Source: JBHHZJ01 sp046758005 (GTDB lineage: Bacteria; Pseudomonadota; Alphaproteobacteria; Kiloniellales; J153). From it: 64,000 nucleotides of DNA. Made by a program: the position numbers and the translations under genes. Positions 17,709 to 26,809 of the stretch are shown here, piece by piece. Each line of letters begins with the position of its first letter. The first letter of the stretch is position 1. The stretch lies in NCBI GenBank assembly GCA_046758005.1, contig JBHHZJ010000007.1, positions 1-64,000 on the forward strand, written 5' to 3'. The notes under the pieces were generated by a model. The model worked only from the letters and a program-made list of their open reading frames with translations. It was not told the origin of the DNA and made no database searches.

Positions 17709-18596
17709 TCAGTTGATCAGGCCGGCGTGGGCCATGGCCTCGCGGACCTTCGCCTCGGTCTCCGGGCGCACGCACACGAGCGGCAGGCGCAGGCGGTTCT
17801 CGCACAGGCCGAGCACGCTGGCCGCGTACTTGACCGGCCCCGGGCTGGTCTCGACGAACAGCGCCTGGTGCAGCGGCATGAGGCGGTCGTTGATCCGGCT
17901 CACCGTCGCCAGGTCGCCGCGCTGCCAAGCCTCGTGCAGGTCGGCGCATTGGCGCGGCGCGACGTTGGCGGTCACCGAGATGCAGCCGTGGCCGCCCTGG
18001 GCCAGAAACGGCACCACGGTCGCGTCCTCGCCCGAAAGCTGCGTGAAGTCGTGGCCGATCGCGGCCCGGGTCCTGGCCGGCCGGGTCAGGTCCGCCGTGG
18101 CGTCCTTGACCCCGACGACGTTGGGCAGCTCGGCCAGACGCGCCATGGTCCCGACGCTCATGTCGACGACGCTGCGCCCCGGGATGTTGTAAATGAGGAT
18201 CGGGATGTCGACGGCGTCGTGGATCGCCTTGTAGTGCTGAAACAGGCCTTCCTGGGTCGGCTTGTTGTAATACGGAGTCACGATCAGGACCGCGTCGGCC
18301 CCGGCCTGCTTGGCGTGCCGCGTCAGGCTGATCGCCTCCTCGGTCGAATTGGAGCCGGTGCCGGCGATCACCGGCACCTTGCCCTTCGCCACCTCGATGC
18401 ACAGCTCGGTCACCCGCATGTGCTCCGCGTGCGACAGGGTGGGCGACTCGGCCGTCGTGCCGCACGGCATGACCGCGTGGCTGCCCTGGTCGATCTGCCA
18501 CTGCACCAAGGTCTGGAAGGCGGCCTCGTCCACGCGCCCGTTCGCAAAGGGCGTGATGAGCGCAGGGACGGAGCCTTTAAACATGGGGCCGGACAT
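17709..18596 (-). CDS. dapA: 4-hydroxy-tetrahydrodipicolinate synthase
   Basis: First committed enzyme of lysine and meso-diaminopimelate synthesis; condenses pyruvate with aspartate semialdehyde. The Schiff-base Lys164 lies in GVKDATADL, the catalytic Tyr136 in LIYNIPGRS, and Thr47-Thr48 in CGTTAESPT. The 295-residue length is standard. It is transcribed divergently from the lytic transglycosylase gene across a 195-bp gap and is followed by smpB. Confidence 0.96.
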   Translation of the reverse strand: MSGPMFKGSVPALITPFANGRVDEAAFQTLVQWQIDQGSHAVMPCGTTAESPTLSHAEHMRVTELCIEVAKGKVPVIAGTGSNSTEEAISLTRHAKQAGADAVLIVTPYYNKPTQEGLFQHYKAIHDAVDIPILIYNIPGRSVVDMSVGTMARLAELPNVVGVKDATADLTRPARTRAAIGHDFTQLSGEDATVVPFLAQGGHGCISVTANVAPRQCADLHEAWQRGDLATVSRINDRLMPLHQALFVETSPGPVKYAASVLGLCENRLRLPLVCVRPETEAKVREAMAHAGLIN

Positions 18597-18791
18597 GGCA
18601 TCCCCCCACTCGGTCGGGAAAGAAGGCGAACTCTTCGCTCGCGAATTCCGACGATAACGGCTGGGCCGATTGGCGGCAAGGCCGACGCTTCCAGGTCATT
18701 CGGCGGGACGCCGTCGCGGCCGCGCACCCGCGGCAGGGTGTTTCGCGCCGCCGGCGCACGTGCTAAGGACGGTCGCAATGGGACGGTCGTA

Positions 18792-20849
18792 ATGACGAGA
18801 GCGGGACTGCGCAGCGTTGCCTTGTGGACTTGGCTGGTCGCCTGTCCGGCTACGGCGCAGGCGGGCGCGCCCTCGGCCTCGGGCGATTCCGCCATGCTCT
18901 CGCCGCACGACCGCAAGGTCTTCGCGAGCGCCTTCCGCGAGGTCGAGGCCAAGCGATTCCAGCAGGCCCGGGCCCTCGCGGCGCGCGCGCAGGATCCGCT
19001 GCTCGCCAAGGTCATCGTGTGGCTCGACCTGATCGAGCCCGCGCGCCCGGGCGATTTCGCGGAGGCCGCGCGATTCCTGACCCGGAACCCGGAGTGGCCC
19101 GGTCAGGCGGCGCTGCAGCTGCGCGCCGCGCGCACTATCCCGGACGACTGGCCCGACGATCAGGTGATCGCCTGGTTCCGGGGCCACCCGCCGCTCACCG
19201 CCGGGAGCGCCGTGCGCTACGCCGAGGCCCTGATGCGCGCCGGCGAGCGGGAGCGCGCGGCGAATCTGCTGCGCACGGCCTGGATCGACCGCGACTTCTC
19301 CGGCCGCGAGGAACGCGCGTTCCGCAAGCGTTACGGCCATCTGCTGCGCCGCGAGGACGACATCGCCCGGCTGGACCGGCTCCTGTGGGACCGCGCGAGC
19401 CGCCCGGCCATGCGCCAGGCGCGGCGTCTGGGCGGCGGCTATCCGGCGCTGGCCGAGGCGCGGCTGCTGCTCGCCCGCGCGGGACCCGGCGTCGACTCGG
19501 CCATCCGGCGCGTCCCGGCCGAGCTGCGCGCCGACCCCGGCCTCATCTACGAGCGCGCCCGCTGGCGCCAGCGGCGCGGCATGTACGAGGGCGTGATCGA
19601 GCTGCTCGATCCGCCCGATCCGGCGGCGCCTCGGCCGGAGCGCTGGTGGCCGCTGCGCCACTGGGCGGCGCGCCAGGCGCTCATGAACGGCGACATCTCG
19701 CGCGCCTACCGGATCGCCGGCGGGCACGGCATGGCGGCGGGCCTGGGCTTTGCCGAGGCGGAGTGGTTGGCCGGCTGGATCGCGCTTCGCTTCCTCGATC
19801 AACCGAAGGCCGCCTACGAGCACTTCAAGCGCCTGCACCGCGGCGTCTCCTTGCCGATCAGCCTGGCGCGCAGCGCGTTCTGGGCCGGCGAAGCGGCCAG
19901 TCGCATGGACGCGCGCGACCCGGCCGGCCACTGGCACGCCACGGCCCGGCAGTGGTACGCCGCGGCCGCCGAGCACGACACAAGCTTCTACGGCCAGCTC
20001 GCCAGCCGGCGCCTCGGCCGGGCGCCAAGGGTCGACCTCTCGGTGGCCGACGCGCCGGACCACGACGCAAGAGCCGCCTTCGGCGACCGCGAGCTGGTCC
20101 GCATCGTGCGCATGCTCGGCGAGCTCGGCCAGACCAGGCTGCAGGAGCGTTTTCTGGTCCGCCTCCAGATCCTGGCCGAGACCGCCGAGGATTACACCCT
20201 CGTGGCCGGGCTGGCCGCGGAGCAGCGACGCCCGGATCTGGCGCTGCGGGTCGCCAAGGCCGCGCGCAGCGAGGGCGTCCTCCTGCCGCGCCACCTGTTT
20301 CCCGGGCTCCCGCTGCCCGAAGGCCGCACGCCGGAGCCCGCCCTGGTGCTGGCGCTGATTCGCCAGGAAAGCGGCTTCTACCCGGCGGCGGTCAGCCGCG
20401 CCGGGGCGCGCGGCCTGATGCAGATCCTGCCGCGCACCGCCAAGCAGGTCGCGCGCCGGATCAAGGTCCGATACAACCGCAGGAATCTGCTCAGCGACCC
20501 GGAGTACAACCTCCTGCTCGGGCGCACCTACCTTTCGGACCTGCTGGAACGCTACGACGGCTCGTACCTCCTGGCGCTGGCCGCCTACAACGCCGGCCCG
20601 GCACGCGCCAGCCGTTGGATCGACGCCTTGGGCGACCCCCGCGATCCCGACGTCGATCCGGTCGACTGGATCGAAAGCATCCCCCTGGACGAGACGCGAA
20701 ACTACGTGCAGCGGATCCTCGAAGGCCTGGTCGTCTACCGGCAGCGGTTGGGCGTCCACGCGGACGGGCCGGTCCTGGTGCCGCGGCTGAGCCCGCTCAC
20801 GTCGTGGACGGGGGCCGCGCCGCCGGCCGATCTTTCCTGTTGCCTTTGA
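18792..20849 (+). CDS. slt: soluble lytic murein transglycosylase
   Basis: Periplasmic enzyme that cleaves peptidoglycan between MurNAc and GlcNAc to form 1,6-anhydro ends. A signal peptide (MTRAGLRSVALWTWLVAC then TAQA, cleavage near residue 25) is followed by a long alpha-helical U-like superhelix and a C-terminal SLT domain. The catalytic Glu526 is in LIRQESGFY, with RAGARGLMQILPRTA and AAYNAGPARASRWI as further SLT motifs. The frame is open upstream, but ATG at 18792 gives the signal peptide. It has 685 residues, normal for Slt70-like proteins. Confidence 0.94.
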   Translation: MTRAGLRSVALWTWLVACPATAQAGAPSASGDSAMLSPHDRKVFASAFREVEAKRFQQARALAARAQDPLLAKVIVWLDLIEPARPGDFAEAARFLTRNPEWPGQAALQLRAARTIPDDWPDDQVIAWFRGHPPLTAGSAVRYAEALMRAGERERAANLLRTAWIDRDFSGREERAFRKRYGHLLRREDDIARLDRLLWDRASRPAMRQARRLGGGYPALAEARLLLARAGPGVDSAIRRVPAELRADPGLIYERARWRQRRGMYEGVIELLDPPDPAAPRPERWWPLRHWAARQALMNGDISRAYRIAGGHGMAAGLGFAEAEWLAGWIALRFLDQPKAAYEHFKRLHRGVSLPISLARSAFWAGEAASRMDARDPAGHWHATARQWYAAAAEHDTSFYGQLASRRLGRAPRVDLSVADAPDHDARAAFGDRELVRIVRMLGELGQTRLQERFLVRLQILAETAEDYTLVAGLAAEQRRPDLALRVAKAARSEGVLLPRHLFPGLPLPEGRTPEPALVLALIRQESGFYPAAVSRAGARGLMQILPRTAKQVARRIKVRYNRRNLLSDPEYNLLLGRTYLSDLLERYDGSYLLALAAYNAGPARASRWIDALGDPRDPDVDPVDWIESIPLDETRNYVQRILEGLVVYRQRLGVHADGPVLVPRLSPLTSWTGAAPPADLSCCL

Positions 20850-20924
20850 CGGCGCGGCGCGGTTGCCTAGCGTAGCCGCGCGCGAGCCGCGCTCCACCGC
20901 AGTCACCAGTTTCGGGAGCGGTCC

Positions 20925-21611
20925 ATGACACACCCTGCCTTCGCCGACATCGGGGCGTGCGTCTTCGACGCCTACGGGACCTTATTCGACGTGCATTCGG
21001 CCGTGCGCCGCGGCGGCAGCGCGCTCGGCGAGAAAGCGGCCGCCGTCTCGGCCCTGTGGCGGCAGAAGCAGCTGGAATACACGTGGCTGCGCAGCCTGAT
21101 GGGCGAGCACGTCGATTTCTGGCAGGTCACGGGCGACGGCCTCGACTTCGCTCTGGCCGCCAACGGCGTCGAGGACCCGGCCCTGCACGGGCACCTGATG
21201 AACCTGTATCTGAGCCTGGAGGCCTATCCCGACGTCGGCGACGCGCTGGGCCGGCTGCGCGAAGGGGGCCGGAAGACCGCCATCCTGTCCAACGGCGCGC
21301 CGAAGATGTTGAACGCGGCCATCGATTCGGCGGGGCTGGAGACCCTGCTCGACTTCACGCTCTCGGTCGAGGACGTCGGCGTCTACAAGCCCGACCGGCG
21401 CGTCTACCGGCTCGCGGTCGACCGCCTGGGCATCGAGGCGCGGCGGATCTGCTTCGTCTCGACCAACGCCTGGGACGCGGCCGGGGCCGCGCATTTCGGC
21501 TTCAACGTGGCGTGGATGAACCGCTTCGGCCAGCAGCCGGAGCGCCTGCCGGGCGAGCCCGCCGCGGTCATCACGACGCTGGCCGAGCTGCCGGGGCTTC
21601 TCGGCCTGTGA
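20925..21611 (+). CDS. haloacid dehalogenase, type II (HAD superfamily)
   Basis: Hydrolase of 228 residues with the L-2-haloacid dehalogenase layout. The nucleophile is Asp15 in VFDAYGTLFDV; motif 2 is LSNGAP and motif 3 the YKPDRRVY lysine, followed by CFVSTNAWDAAGAAHFGF, typical of type II enzymes. Many members act on unknown natural substrates, so real dehalogenation is not proven. It forms a plus-strand run with the next two genes (gaps 4 bp and -29 bp). Confidence 0.88.
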   Translation: MTHPAFADIGACVFDAYGTLFDVHSAVRRGGSALGEKAAAVSALWRQKQLEYTWLRSLMGEHVDFWQVTGDGLDFALAANGVEDPALHGHLMNLYLSLEAYPDVGDALGRLREGGRKTAILSNGAPKMLNAAIDSAGLETLLDFTLSVEDVGVYKPDRRVYRLAVDRLGIEARRICFVSTNAWDAAGAAHFGFNVAWMNRFGQQPERLPGEPAAVITTLAELPGLLGL

Positions 21612-21615
21612 CGCC

Positions 21616-22482
21616 ATGGCCGAGCCGGCGTGCGCGTACCGCGAGCGGACCTTCGCGGCCGGGGACGGCCTGCGCCTCTATTTCCGCGACTACGGCGACC
21701 CGCTGGCGCGCGCGACGCCGGTCGTCTGCCTGAGCGGATTGACGCGCAATTCCAAGGACTTCCACGTCATGGCCGAGCGCCTGGCCAAGCACCGCCGGGT
21801 GGTCTGCCTCGACTACCGCGGCCGGGGCCGCTCCGCCTACGACCCGGACTGGCGCAACTACGGCGCCCGGGTCAGCCTGGACGACGTCCGGCACCTGTTG
21901 GCCGCGACCAACCTGCACCACGTCGTGGTCTGCGGCGTGTCTTTCGGCGGTGTGCTCGCCATGGCGCTGGCCGTGCTGGCGCCCATGGCCCTGGCCGGGG
22001 TCATCCTGGACGACGTCGGGCCCGACCTCAATCCCTCGGGCACCAAGCGGATCCTCGAATGCGTCGCACGGGACCGGCCGCAGCCCGACTGGGACACCGC
22101 GGTCGCGGCGATGAAAGCCACCTTTCCGAGGCTGTCCTTCTCGACCGAGACGGAGTGGCGCCGCTTCACCGAAGCGACCTACCGCGAGGGGGACGACGGC
22201 CTGCTGCATTTCGACTACGACGTGGCGTTGGTCAAGCCGATCCTCGAGGGGCGCGAGCAACGGGACCTGTGGCCACTGTTCCGCGCGCTGCGTCGGGTGC
22301 CGGTGCTGGTCATCCGCGGCGGCGCCTCGGACCTCTTGAGCGCGGAGACCCTCGAGCGCATGGTCGCGGCGAAGCCGGACCTCGTGCATGTCACCCTGCC
22401 TGGGGTCGGCCACGCGCCGTCGCTGAGCGAACCGGAATCGGAGCGCGCGATCGATGACTTCCTCTCCCGCATCGACGCCTGA
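21616..22482 (+). CDS. alpha/beta hydrolase
   Basis: Soluble hydrolase of 288 residues. The nucleophile elbow GVSFGG carries Ser109; the acid is probably in the strand before SDLL (about 235), and the catalytic His is in GVGHAPSLSEPES near the end. The DYRGRGRSAYDPDW loop is typical of the haloalkane dehalogenase/proline iminopeptidase side of the family. The substrate cannot be predicted. It starts 4 bp after the dehalogenase gene and overlaps the following dehydratase gene by 29 bp. Confidence 0.85.
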   Translation: MAEPACAYRERTFAAGDGLRLYFRDYGDPLARATPVVCLSGLTRNSKDFHVMAERLAKHRRVVCLDYRGRGRSAYDPDWRNYGARVSLDDVRHLLAATNLHHVVVCGVSFGGVLAMALAVLAPMALAGVILDDVGPDLNPSGTKRILECVARDRPQPDWDTAVAAMKATFPRLSFSTETEWRRFTEATYREGDDGLLHFDYDVALVKPILEGREQRDLWPLFRALRRVPVLVIRGGASDLLSAETLERMVAAKPDLVHVTLPGVGHAPSLSEPESERAIDDFLSRIDA

Positions 22483-23482
22483 GGGCGCCCCCGCGCCGCT
22501 GCCCACCTTCGCCGGCGTGGCGGCGGCGGCCGAGCGCCTGGCCGGCAAGGCCGTGGTCACGCCGCTGCTTGAATCGCCGGCGCTGAACGAGCGCCTGGGC
22601 GGGCGGGTCCTGCTCAAGGCCGAGATCCTGCAGCGCACCGGCTCGTTCAAGTTCCGCGGCGCCTACAATCGGATCAGCCTGATCCCGGAGGCCAGGCGGG
22701 CGGCCGGGGTCGTCGCCTACTCCTCGGGCAACCACGCCCAAGGCGTGGCCGCGGCGGCGGCGCTGCTGGGCCTGCCGGCGACCATCGTCATGCCGACCGA
22801 CGCCCCGAACATCAAGGTGGAGAACACTCGCTCATACGGGGCGAAGGTGGTGCTCTACGAGCGCTCGGAGGAATCGCGCGAGGTCCGGGCCGAAGAGATC
22901 GCCGCGTACACGGGCGCAACCATCGTGCGCCCCTACGATGACCCGGGCGTCATCGCCGGTCAGGGCAGCTGCGGGCTGGAGATCGCGCGCCAGGCCGCGG
23001 ACCTGGGCGCGCGGCTCGACGCGCTGCTGGTGTCTTGCGGCGGCGGCGGACTGGTCGCCGGCTGCGCGTTGGCGCTCGCCGAGCTGAGCCCGGACACCAA
23101 GGTCTACACGGTGGAGCCCGCAGGTTTCGACGACACCCGCCGCTCGCTCGAGCTGGGCGAGCGGGTCGCCAACGAGCCGGGGGCACGGTCGTTCTGCGAC
23201 GCCCTGCTCGCGCCCGAGCCCGGCGCGCTCACTTTCGAGATCAACAGCCGCCTGCTTGCGGGCGGATTCGCGGTAAGCGACGCCGAGGTCGCGGCGGCGA
23301 TGGCCTACGCCTTCCGGACCCTGAAGCTGGTCGTGGAGCCGGGCGGGGCGGTCGCGCTGGCCGCGGTCCTGGCCGGCCGCTTCGACGCGCGCGGCAAGAC
23401 GGTGGCGCTCACGCTGTCCGGCGCGAACGTCGATGCGGAGACCTACGCGACGGTCTTGGCCGAGGCGCGAGGGTGCGCCTGA
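22454..23482 (+). CDS. PLP-dependent threonine/serine dehydratase-family enzyme
   Basis: Fold-type II PLP enzyme of 342 residues, related to catabolic threonine ammonia-lyase, serine racemase and threo-3-hydroxyaspartate ammonia-lyase. Lys66 in GSFKFRGAYN binds PLP; SSGNHAQGVA and the phosphate loop SCGGGGLVAG are present. There is no C-terminal ACT regulatory domain, which argues against the biosynthetic IlvA. The start overlaps the upstream hydrolase, so the two are coupled. It converges on the bactofilin gene. Confidence 0.87.
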   Translation: MTSSPASTPEGAPAPLPTFAGVAAAAERLAGKAVVTPLLESPALNERLGGRVLLKAEILQRTGSFKFRGAYNRISLIPEARRAAGVVAYSSGNHAQGVAAAAALLGLPATIVMPTDAPNIKVENTRSYGAKVVLYERSEESREVRAEEIAAYTGATIVRPYDDPGVIAGQGSCGLEIARQAADLGARLDALLVSCGGGGLVAGCALALAELSPDTKVYTVEPAGFDDTRRSLELGERVANEPGARSFCDALLAPEPGALTFEINSRLLAGGFAVSDAEVAAAMAYAFRTLKLVVEPGGAVALAAVLAGRFDARGKTVALTLSGANVDAETYATVLAEARGCA

Positions 23483-23507
23483 GGCGGCGACGACCGAAGT
23501 TAAGCGA

Positions 23508-24017
23508 TCAGACGCCGTAGGGACCGATGGTCCGCGCCCCCGAGCCGGAGCCGGTCTCGCCCGCGCCCGGTTGGGCCCTCGGCGCGGACGCTGCCGGCGC
23601 GCCGGCCGCCGGTTTGCCGGCGCGGGCGACGGGTTTCTCGAGCCGGCTAAGCCGTCCGTTCACCGAGGCCCCCGCCTCCATCGAGATGTCTCGATGGGCG
23701 ATGTTGCCCTCGATCCGGGCCGTCTTGGCCAGCAGCACGGAATCCGCCTCGATCTCGCCGCACACCGTGCCATAGATGCGAACGGACTCCGCGACGATGG
23801 CGCCCTGAACCATGGCCCCCTCCCCGACCGTCAGTTGCCGGCTGGCGATGTCGCCCTCGACCGTGCCGTCGATCTGAAGGTCACCGCTGCTCTTGAGATC
23901 GCCGACGATTTTCAGGTCGCCGCTGATGATCGAAGGCGTGGCGCGGCGCGCCACGTCCGCGGCGCCGAAGCCACCGGGTCCGGCGCCCGAAGGGGTTCTG
24001 CTACCCTTTGAAAACAT
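23508..24017 (-). CDS. bactofilin (polymer-forming cytoskeletal protein)
   Basis: Self-assembling beta-helical cytoskeletal protein. The central domain (about 30-125) has repeated short hydrophobic strands such as ISGDLKIVGDLKSSGDLQID and GEGAMVQGAIVAESVRI, the bactofilin pattern; both ends are proline/alanine/glycine-rich and probably disordered. It has 169 residues. Its start overlaps the end of the M23 peptidase gene by 17 bp. Bactofilins commonly position such peptidases to shape the cell wall, so the two probably act together. Confidence 0.93.
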   Translation of the reverse strand: MFSKGSRTPSGAGPGGFGAADVARRATPSIISGDLKIVGDLKSSGDLQIDGTVEGDIASRQLTVGEGAMVQGAIVAESVRIYGTVCGEIEADSVLLAKTARIEGNIAHRDISMEAGASVNGRLSRLEKPVARAGKPAAGAPAASAPRAQPGAGETGSGSGARTIGPYGV

Positions 24018-25611
24018 GCTTGCCTGCCTTGAGGAACTTCATGGGGTTTTGGGCCCTGCCCTTATAGCGCACTTCATAGTGGACGTGGGGCCCCGTGCTG
24101 CGTCCCGAGTTGCCGACCAGCCCGATTTTCTCGCGATTTCCGACCTCCTGGCCGACCTTGACCAGGATCTTGCGCATGTGCCCGTAGCGGGTGCGGATGC
24201 CGTAGCCGTGGTCGATCTCGACCGTGCGCCCATAGCGGCCGCGCCAGCCGGCGAAGACCACCTTGCCGGGCGCCGTGGCGTAGATGGGCGCGCGCAGCCA
24301 CGAGGCGAAATCGACCCCCAGATGCTTGGCCTTGCGGCCGTTCACCGGGTCCCGGCGCTTGCCGAATCGGCTGCTGATCCGGTACTGGTCGAGCGGTGCG
24401 GACAGCGGCAGACTGCGCACCACGTCCTGGAGCGCGCCCCAACGGTCGAGCTGGTGGTCGAGCATGGTCACCGATGCCTCGAGCTGCAGGCTCGGCCCGA
24501 ACTCGGCCGCCTCGTCGGCGGCCGGGACGAAGGGGCCGCCCTGGCCCAGGCCGCGGTCGAGCGCGCCGGCGAGCAGGGTATTCGCCTCCAAGCCGGTCAT
24601 CTTGATCGTCTTCTCGATGATGTCGATGCTCAGCCTCGTGCGCTCGCTCAGGCGTTCGATCACGCTCTGGCCGGCGTCGCGCAGGTCGACCAGGCGCTGC
24701 TCCAGGCCGCCGACGCGCCGCTCGAGGTAGTCGCGCTGGCGCTCCATCCGCACGTTGCGATCGACCGCCTGGGCGAGCGAGGCGCTGAGCCCGGCGATCC
24801 GGTTCTTGAGCGTGCTCTGCCGGTCGGACGCCTCTGAAAGCTTGGTGTCGAGGCTGGCGATCCTGGCGTTGAGCCGGCTCTGGCCGGCGACCAGCCTCTC
24901 GCGCTCGCTCTCCGACGTGCTGAGTTGCTCGCGCAGCCCGGCGACCTGCTGTTCCAGGTCCTGCCTGGCCGCGGTGGCTTCGCCGAGTTCGCGCTCGACC
25001 TTGGCCAGTCGCCGCACGAGCCGCTCGCGCGCCGCCGCGACCTGATCGCGCTCGGCGGTCGAACTCTTGACCAGGGCCTGCATCTTCGCGACTTGGGACT
25101 GGAGCGAGATGTTGCGCTGGGCGATTTCCCGAAGGTCGCTCTCGAACTGCGCCATCTTCTGGCGCAGTCCCTCGCGTGCCAGGACGACCCGGGCGTGCTC
25201 GGTCTGCGAGCTCTTGAGCCGGCTCTGAATGGTCGCGAGGTTGCGGCGCCCTTCCGGGTTCTGCTCCAACAGGGACAGGAGGTAGGCCTGGTTCTCCTCC
25301 AGGTCCTTGGTAATTTTGGCGAACTGATTGTGATACTCGCCAACCTCGGCCAGCAGGTCGAAATAAGCCAGCTTGTGCCGCTCGATCTCGGCTTCCTTCG
25401 AGGCCAGGATCGACCGCTGCACGACATAGCTCCCGCTGGCGTACAGGCCCCAACCCAAGATCGCCACGCCCAGCGCGGCGGCCAGTTTCTGGGCCCGGAC
25501 CGAAATGCGAAAGTGATGGAAGCGGTCCCCGGAGCGAAAAAAGACCTCGCGCGGGACAAAGGCTTTCGCCATGAACGCAGCGGTGGATCGCCGCATGTAC
25601 GGAAACGTCAC
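24001..25611 (-). CDS. membrane-anchored coiled-coil M23 metallopeptidase
   Basis: Predicted periplasmic peptidoglycan endopeptidase of 536 residues. A short cytoplasmic N-terminus and one membrane segment (about 43-63) lead to a long coiled coil (about 70-330) and a C-terminal LytM/M23 domain with zinc-ligand motifs HLGVDF and HVHYEV. All ligands are present, so it may be active rather than an EnvC-like activator. GTG at 25611 is chosen because GGGGGGAGA lies 7 nt upstream; the ATGs at 25596 and 25572 have no Shine-Dalgarno. It overlaps the bactofilin gene, matching known bactofilin-LmdC-type pairs. Confidence 0.92.
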   Translation of the reverse strand: MTFPYMRRSTAAFMAKAFVPREVFFRSGDRFHHFRISVRAQKLAAALGVAILGWGLYASGSYVVQRSILASKEAEIERHKLAYFDLLAEVGEYHNQFAKITKDLEENQAYLLSLLEQNPEGRRNLATIQSRLKSSQTEHARVVLAREGLRQKMAQFESDLREIAQRNISLQSQVAKMQALVKSSTAERDQVAAARERLVRRLAKVERELGEATAARQDLEQQVAGLREQLSTSESERERLVAGQSRLNARIASLDTKLSEASDRQSTLKNRIAGLSASLAQAVDRNVRMERQRDYLERRVGGLEQRLVDLRDAGQSVIERLSERTRLSIDIIEKTIKMTGLEANTLLAGALDRGLGQGGPFVPAADEAAEFGPSLQLEASVTMLDHQLDRWGALQDVVRSLPLSAPLDQYRISSRFGKRRDPVNGRKAKHLGVDFASWLRAPIYATAPGKVVFAGWRGRYGRTVEIDHGYGIRTRYGHMRKILVKVGQEVGNREKIGLVGNSGRSTGPHVHYEVRYKGRAQNPMKFLKAGKHVFKG

Positions 25612-26017
25612 CCGACTGTCTCCCCCCGGCGTCAGCCCCCACGGGCTTCCCGTGAACCGGCCCGCCGGCCACTACAACCGCACCGCCGACCGCGACGGCG
25701 CTCCGCATATCAACCTCCCGCCGGGCACAGCCCTTTGCGGGGGATATTCCTTGGGTTTGTCCCCTTTCGGCCCCTCGTTCGATGGAGGCTGCGGCGGGCG
25801 CATCGCCCCGAACGATGCCGCGTCCTTGCTTGAGAAAACCCTACTGACTGCACTATACCGAGACAAGTCTTAACTGTTTCCAAACGGCCCTTTCGCGCCA
25901 AGACGGATCATCGATGCAAAATAATATTTATTTGTAAACTCAATTAGTTATGCAGATATCCTCACACTTAATAACAATTTCGAAGACGACGGAGGCATCC
26001 GTGAGCGCGCGCCGGCC
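25612..26017. other. 406-bp intergenic region with an A+T-rich block
   Basis: No gene is supported here. It separates the thiE end from the M23/bactofilin operon start on the minus strand. Positions about 25905-25985 are strikingly A+T-rich for this chromosome (runs such as ATAATATTTATTTG), and on the minus strand a TATAGT hexamer (25857-25852) and a TTGTCT-17-TAGGGT pair (25866-25838) are possible promoter elements. A leader of about 220 nt would precede the M23 gene. I could not match the leader to a known RNA family. Confidence 0.5.
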
Positions 26018-26656
26018 CTACCGGTCGTGGCCGGCGGCGGCCAGCAGTTCGGCCATGCTGGCGGCGGGGTCCGCGGCGCGCATGACGAACCCCATGACCG
26101 CAAGGCCGGAGGCCCCGGCCTCCAGGCAGGAGCGCGCGTTCGCCGGCGTAATGCCGCCCAGCGCGAGGACCGGGATCGAGACGTTGGCGGCGACGGCTCG
26201 CAGCTCGTCCAGTCCGAGTGCGGGCCCGTAGCCGGGCTTACTCTCCGTGCCGAACACCGGGCTCAGGGTGACGTAATCGGCGCCCGCCCGGGCCGCTGCC
26301 TCGACTTCGGCCAGGTCGTGGGCGGAATACCCGATGAGAGCGCCCTCGCCCAACGCCGCCCGCGCCGCCGCGGGATCGCCTCCGGCGGGCAGGTGGACGC
26401 CCGCCGCGCCGGCCGCCTTGGCCGCCGCGATATCGGCGCTCACCATGACCGCGGCGCCGAAGGGCCGTGCGAGCCGGACCAGACGTTCCAGGAGGCTCAG
26501 GCGCTCGGCCGGCGGCATGTCCTTCTCGCGCAGGAGCAGCCAGCGGCAACCGGCCTCGAAGGCGACCGCAGTCAATCGTTCGAGAGGCACGCGGGCCTGA
26601 TGCCGGTCCGTGACGACCAGGAGCGGAGGCTGCGGAAGAGCCGAACGACGGATCAC
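26018..26656 (-). CDS. thiE: thiamine phosphate synthase
   Basis: Joins the pyrimidine (HMP-PP) and thiazole phosphate moieties of thiamine. The 212-residue barrel carries LLREKDMPPAE, GVHLPAGG, IGYSAHDLAE, DYVTLSPVFGTESKPGYGP and PVLALGGITPANA, which match ThiE rather than the TenI isomerase, although the two are hard to separate by eye. The start is GTG at 26656. It is the last gene of the thiOSGE set, separated from thiG by 153 bp containing a palindromic repeat. Confidence 0.88.
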   Translation of the reverse strand: MIRRSALPQPPLLVVTDRHQARVPLERLTAVAFEAGCRWLLLREKDMPPAERLSLLERLVRLARPFGAAVMVSADIAAAKAAGAAGVHLPAGGDPAAARAALGEGALIGYSAHDLAEVEAAARAGADYVTLSPVFGTESKPGYGPALGLDELRAVAANVSIPVLALGGITPANARSCLEAGASGLAVMGFVMRAADPAASMAELLAAAGHDR

Positions 26657-26682
26657 GAGCCATGAGGCCCAACCCCCTCACC

Positions 26683-26744
26683 CTCCCGCTGCGCGGGTCC
26701 CTCCCTCTCCCCCTGGCCAGGCGGAGAGGGTCGGAGTGAGGGAG
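26683..26744. repeat. palindromic intergenic repeat between thiG and thiE
   Basis: CCCCCTCACCC at the left and GGAGTGAGGG at the right are imperfect inverted repeats; CCCTCTCC and GGAGAGGG form an inner stem. It belongs to the same loose family as the element at 80-179. Lying inside the thi operon, it may reduce or end transcription before thiE, or stabilise the upstream mRNA. Confidence 0.6.
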
Positions 26745-26809
26745 TCGAGAGCCGGCGCCGCGTTCTGGGTAACCGGATCAAGTGAACCGTCCCGGTCGCA
26801 CGCCGCCAC

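Noticed and set aside
17225..18791. tmRNA gene next to smpB
   Set aside because: The smpB-dapA gap is only 19 bp and no tmRNA-like acceptor domain was found nearby.
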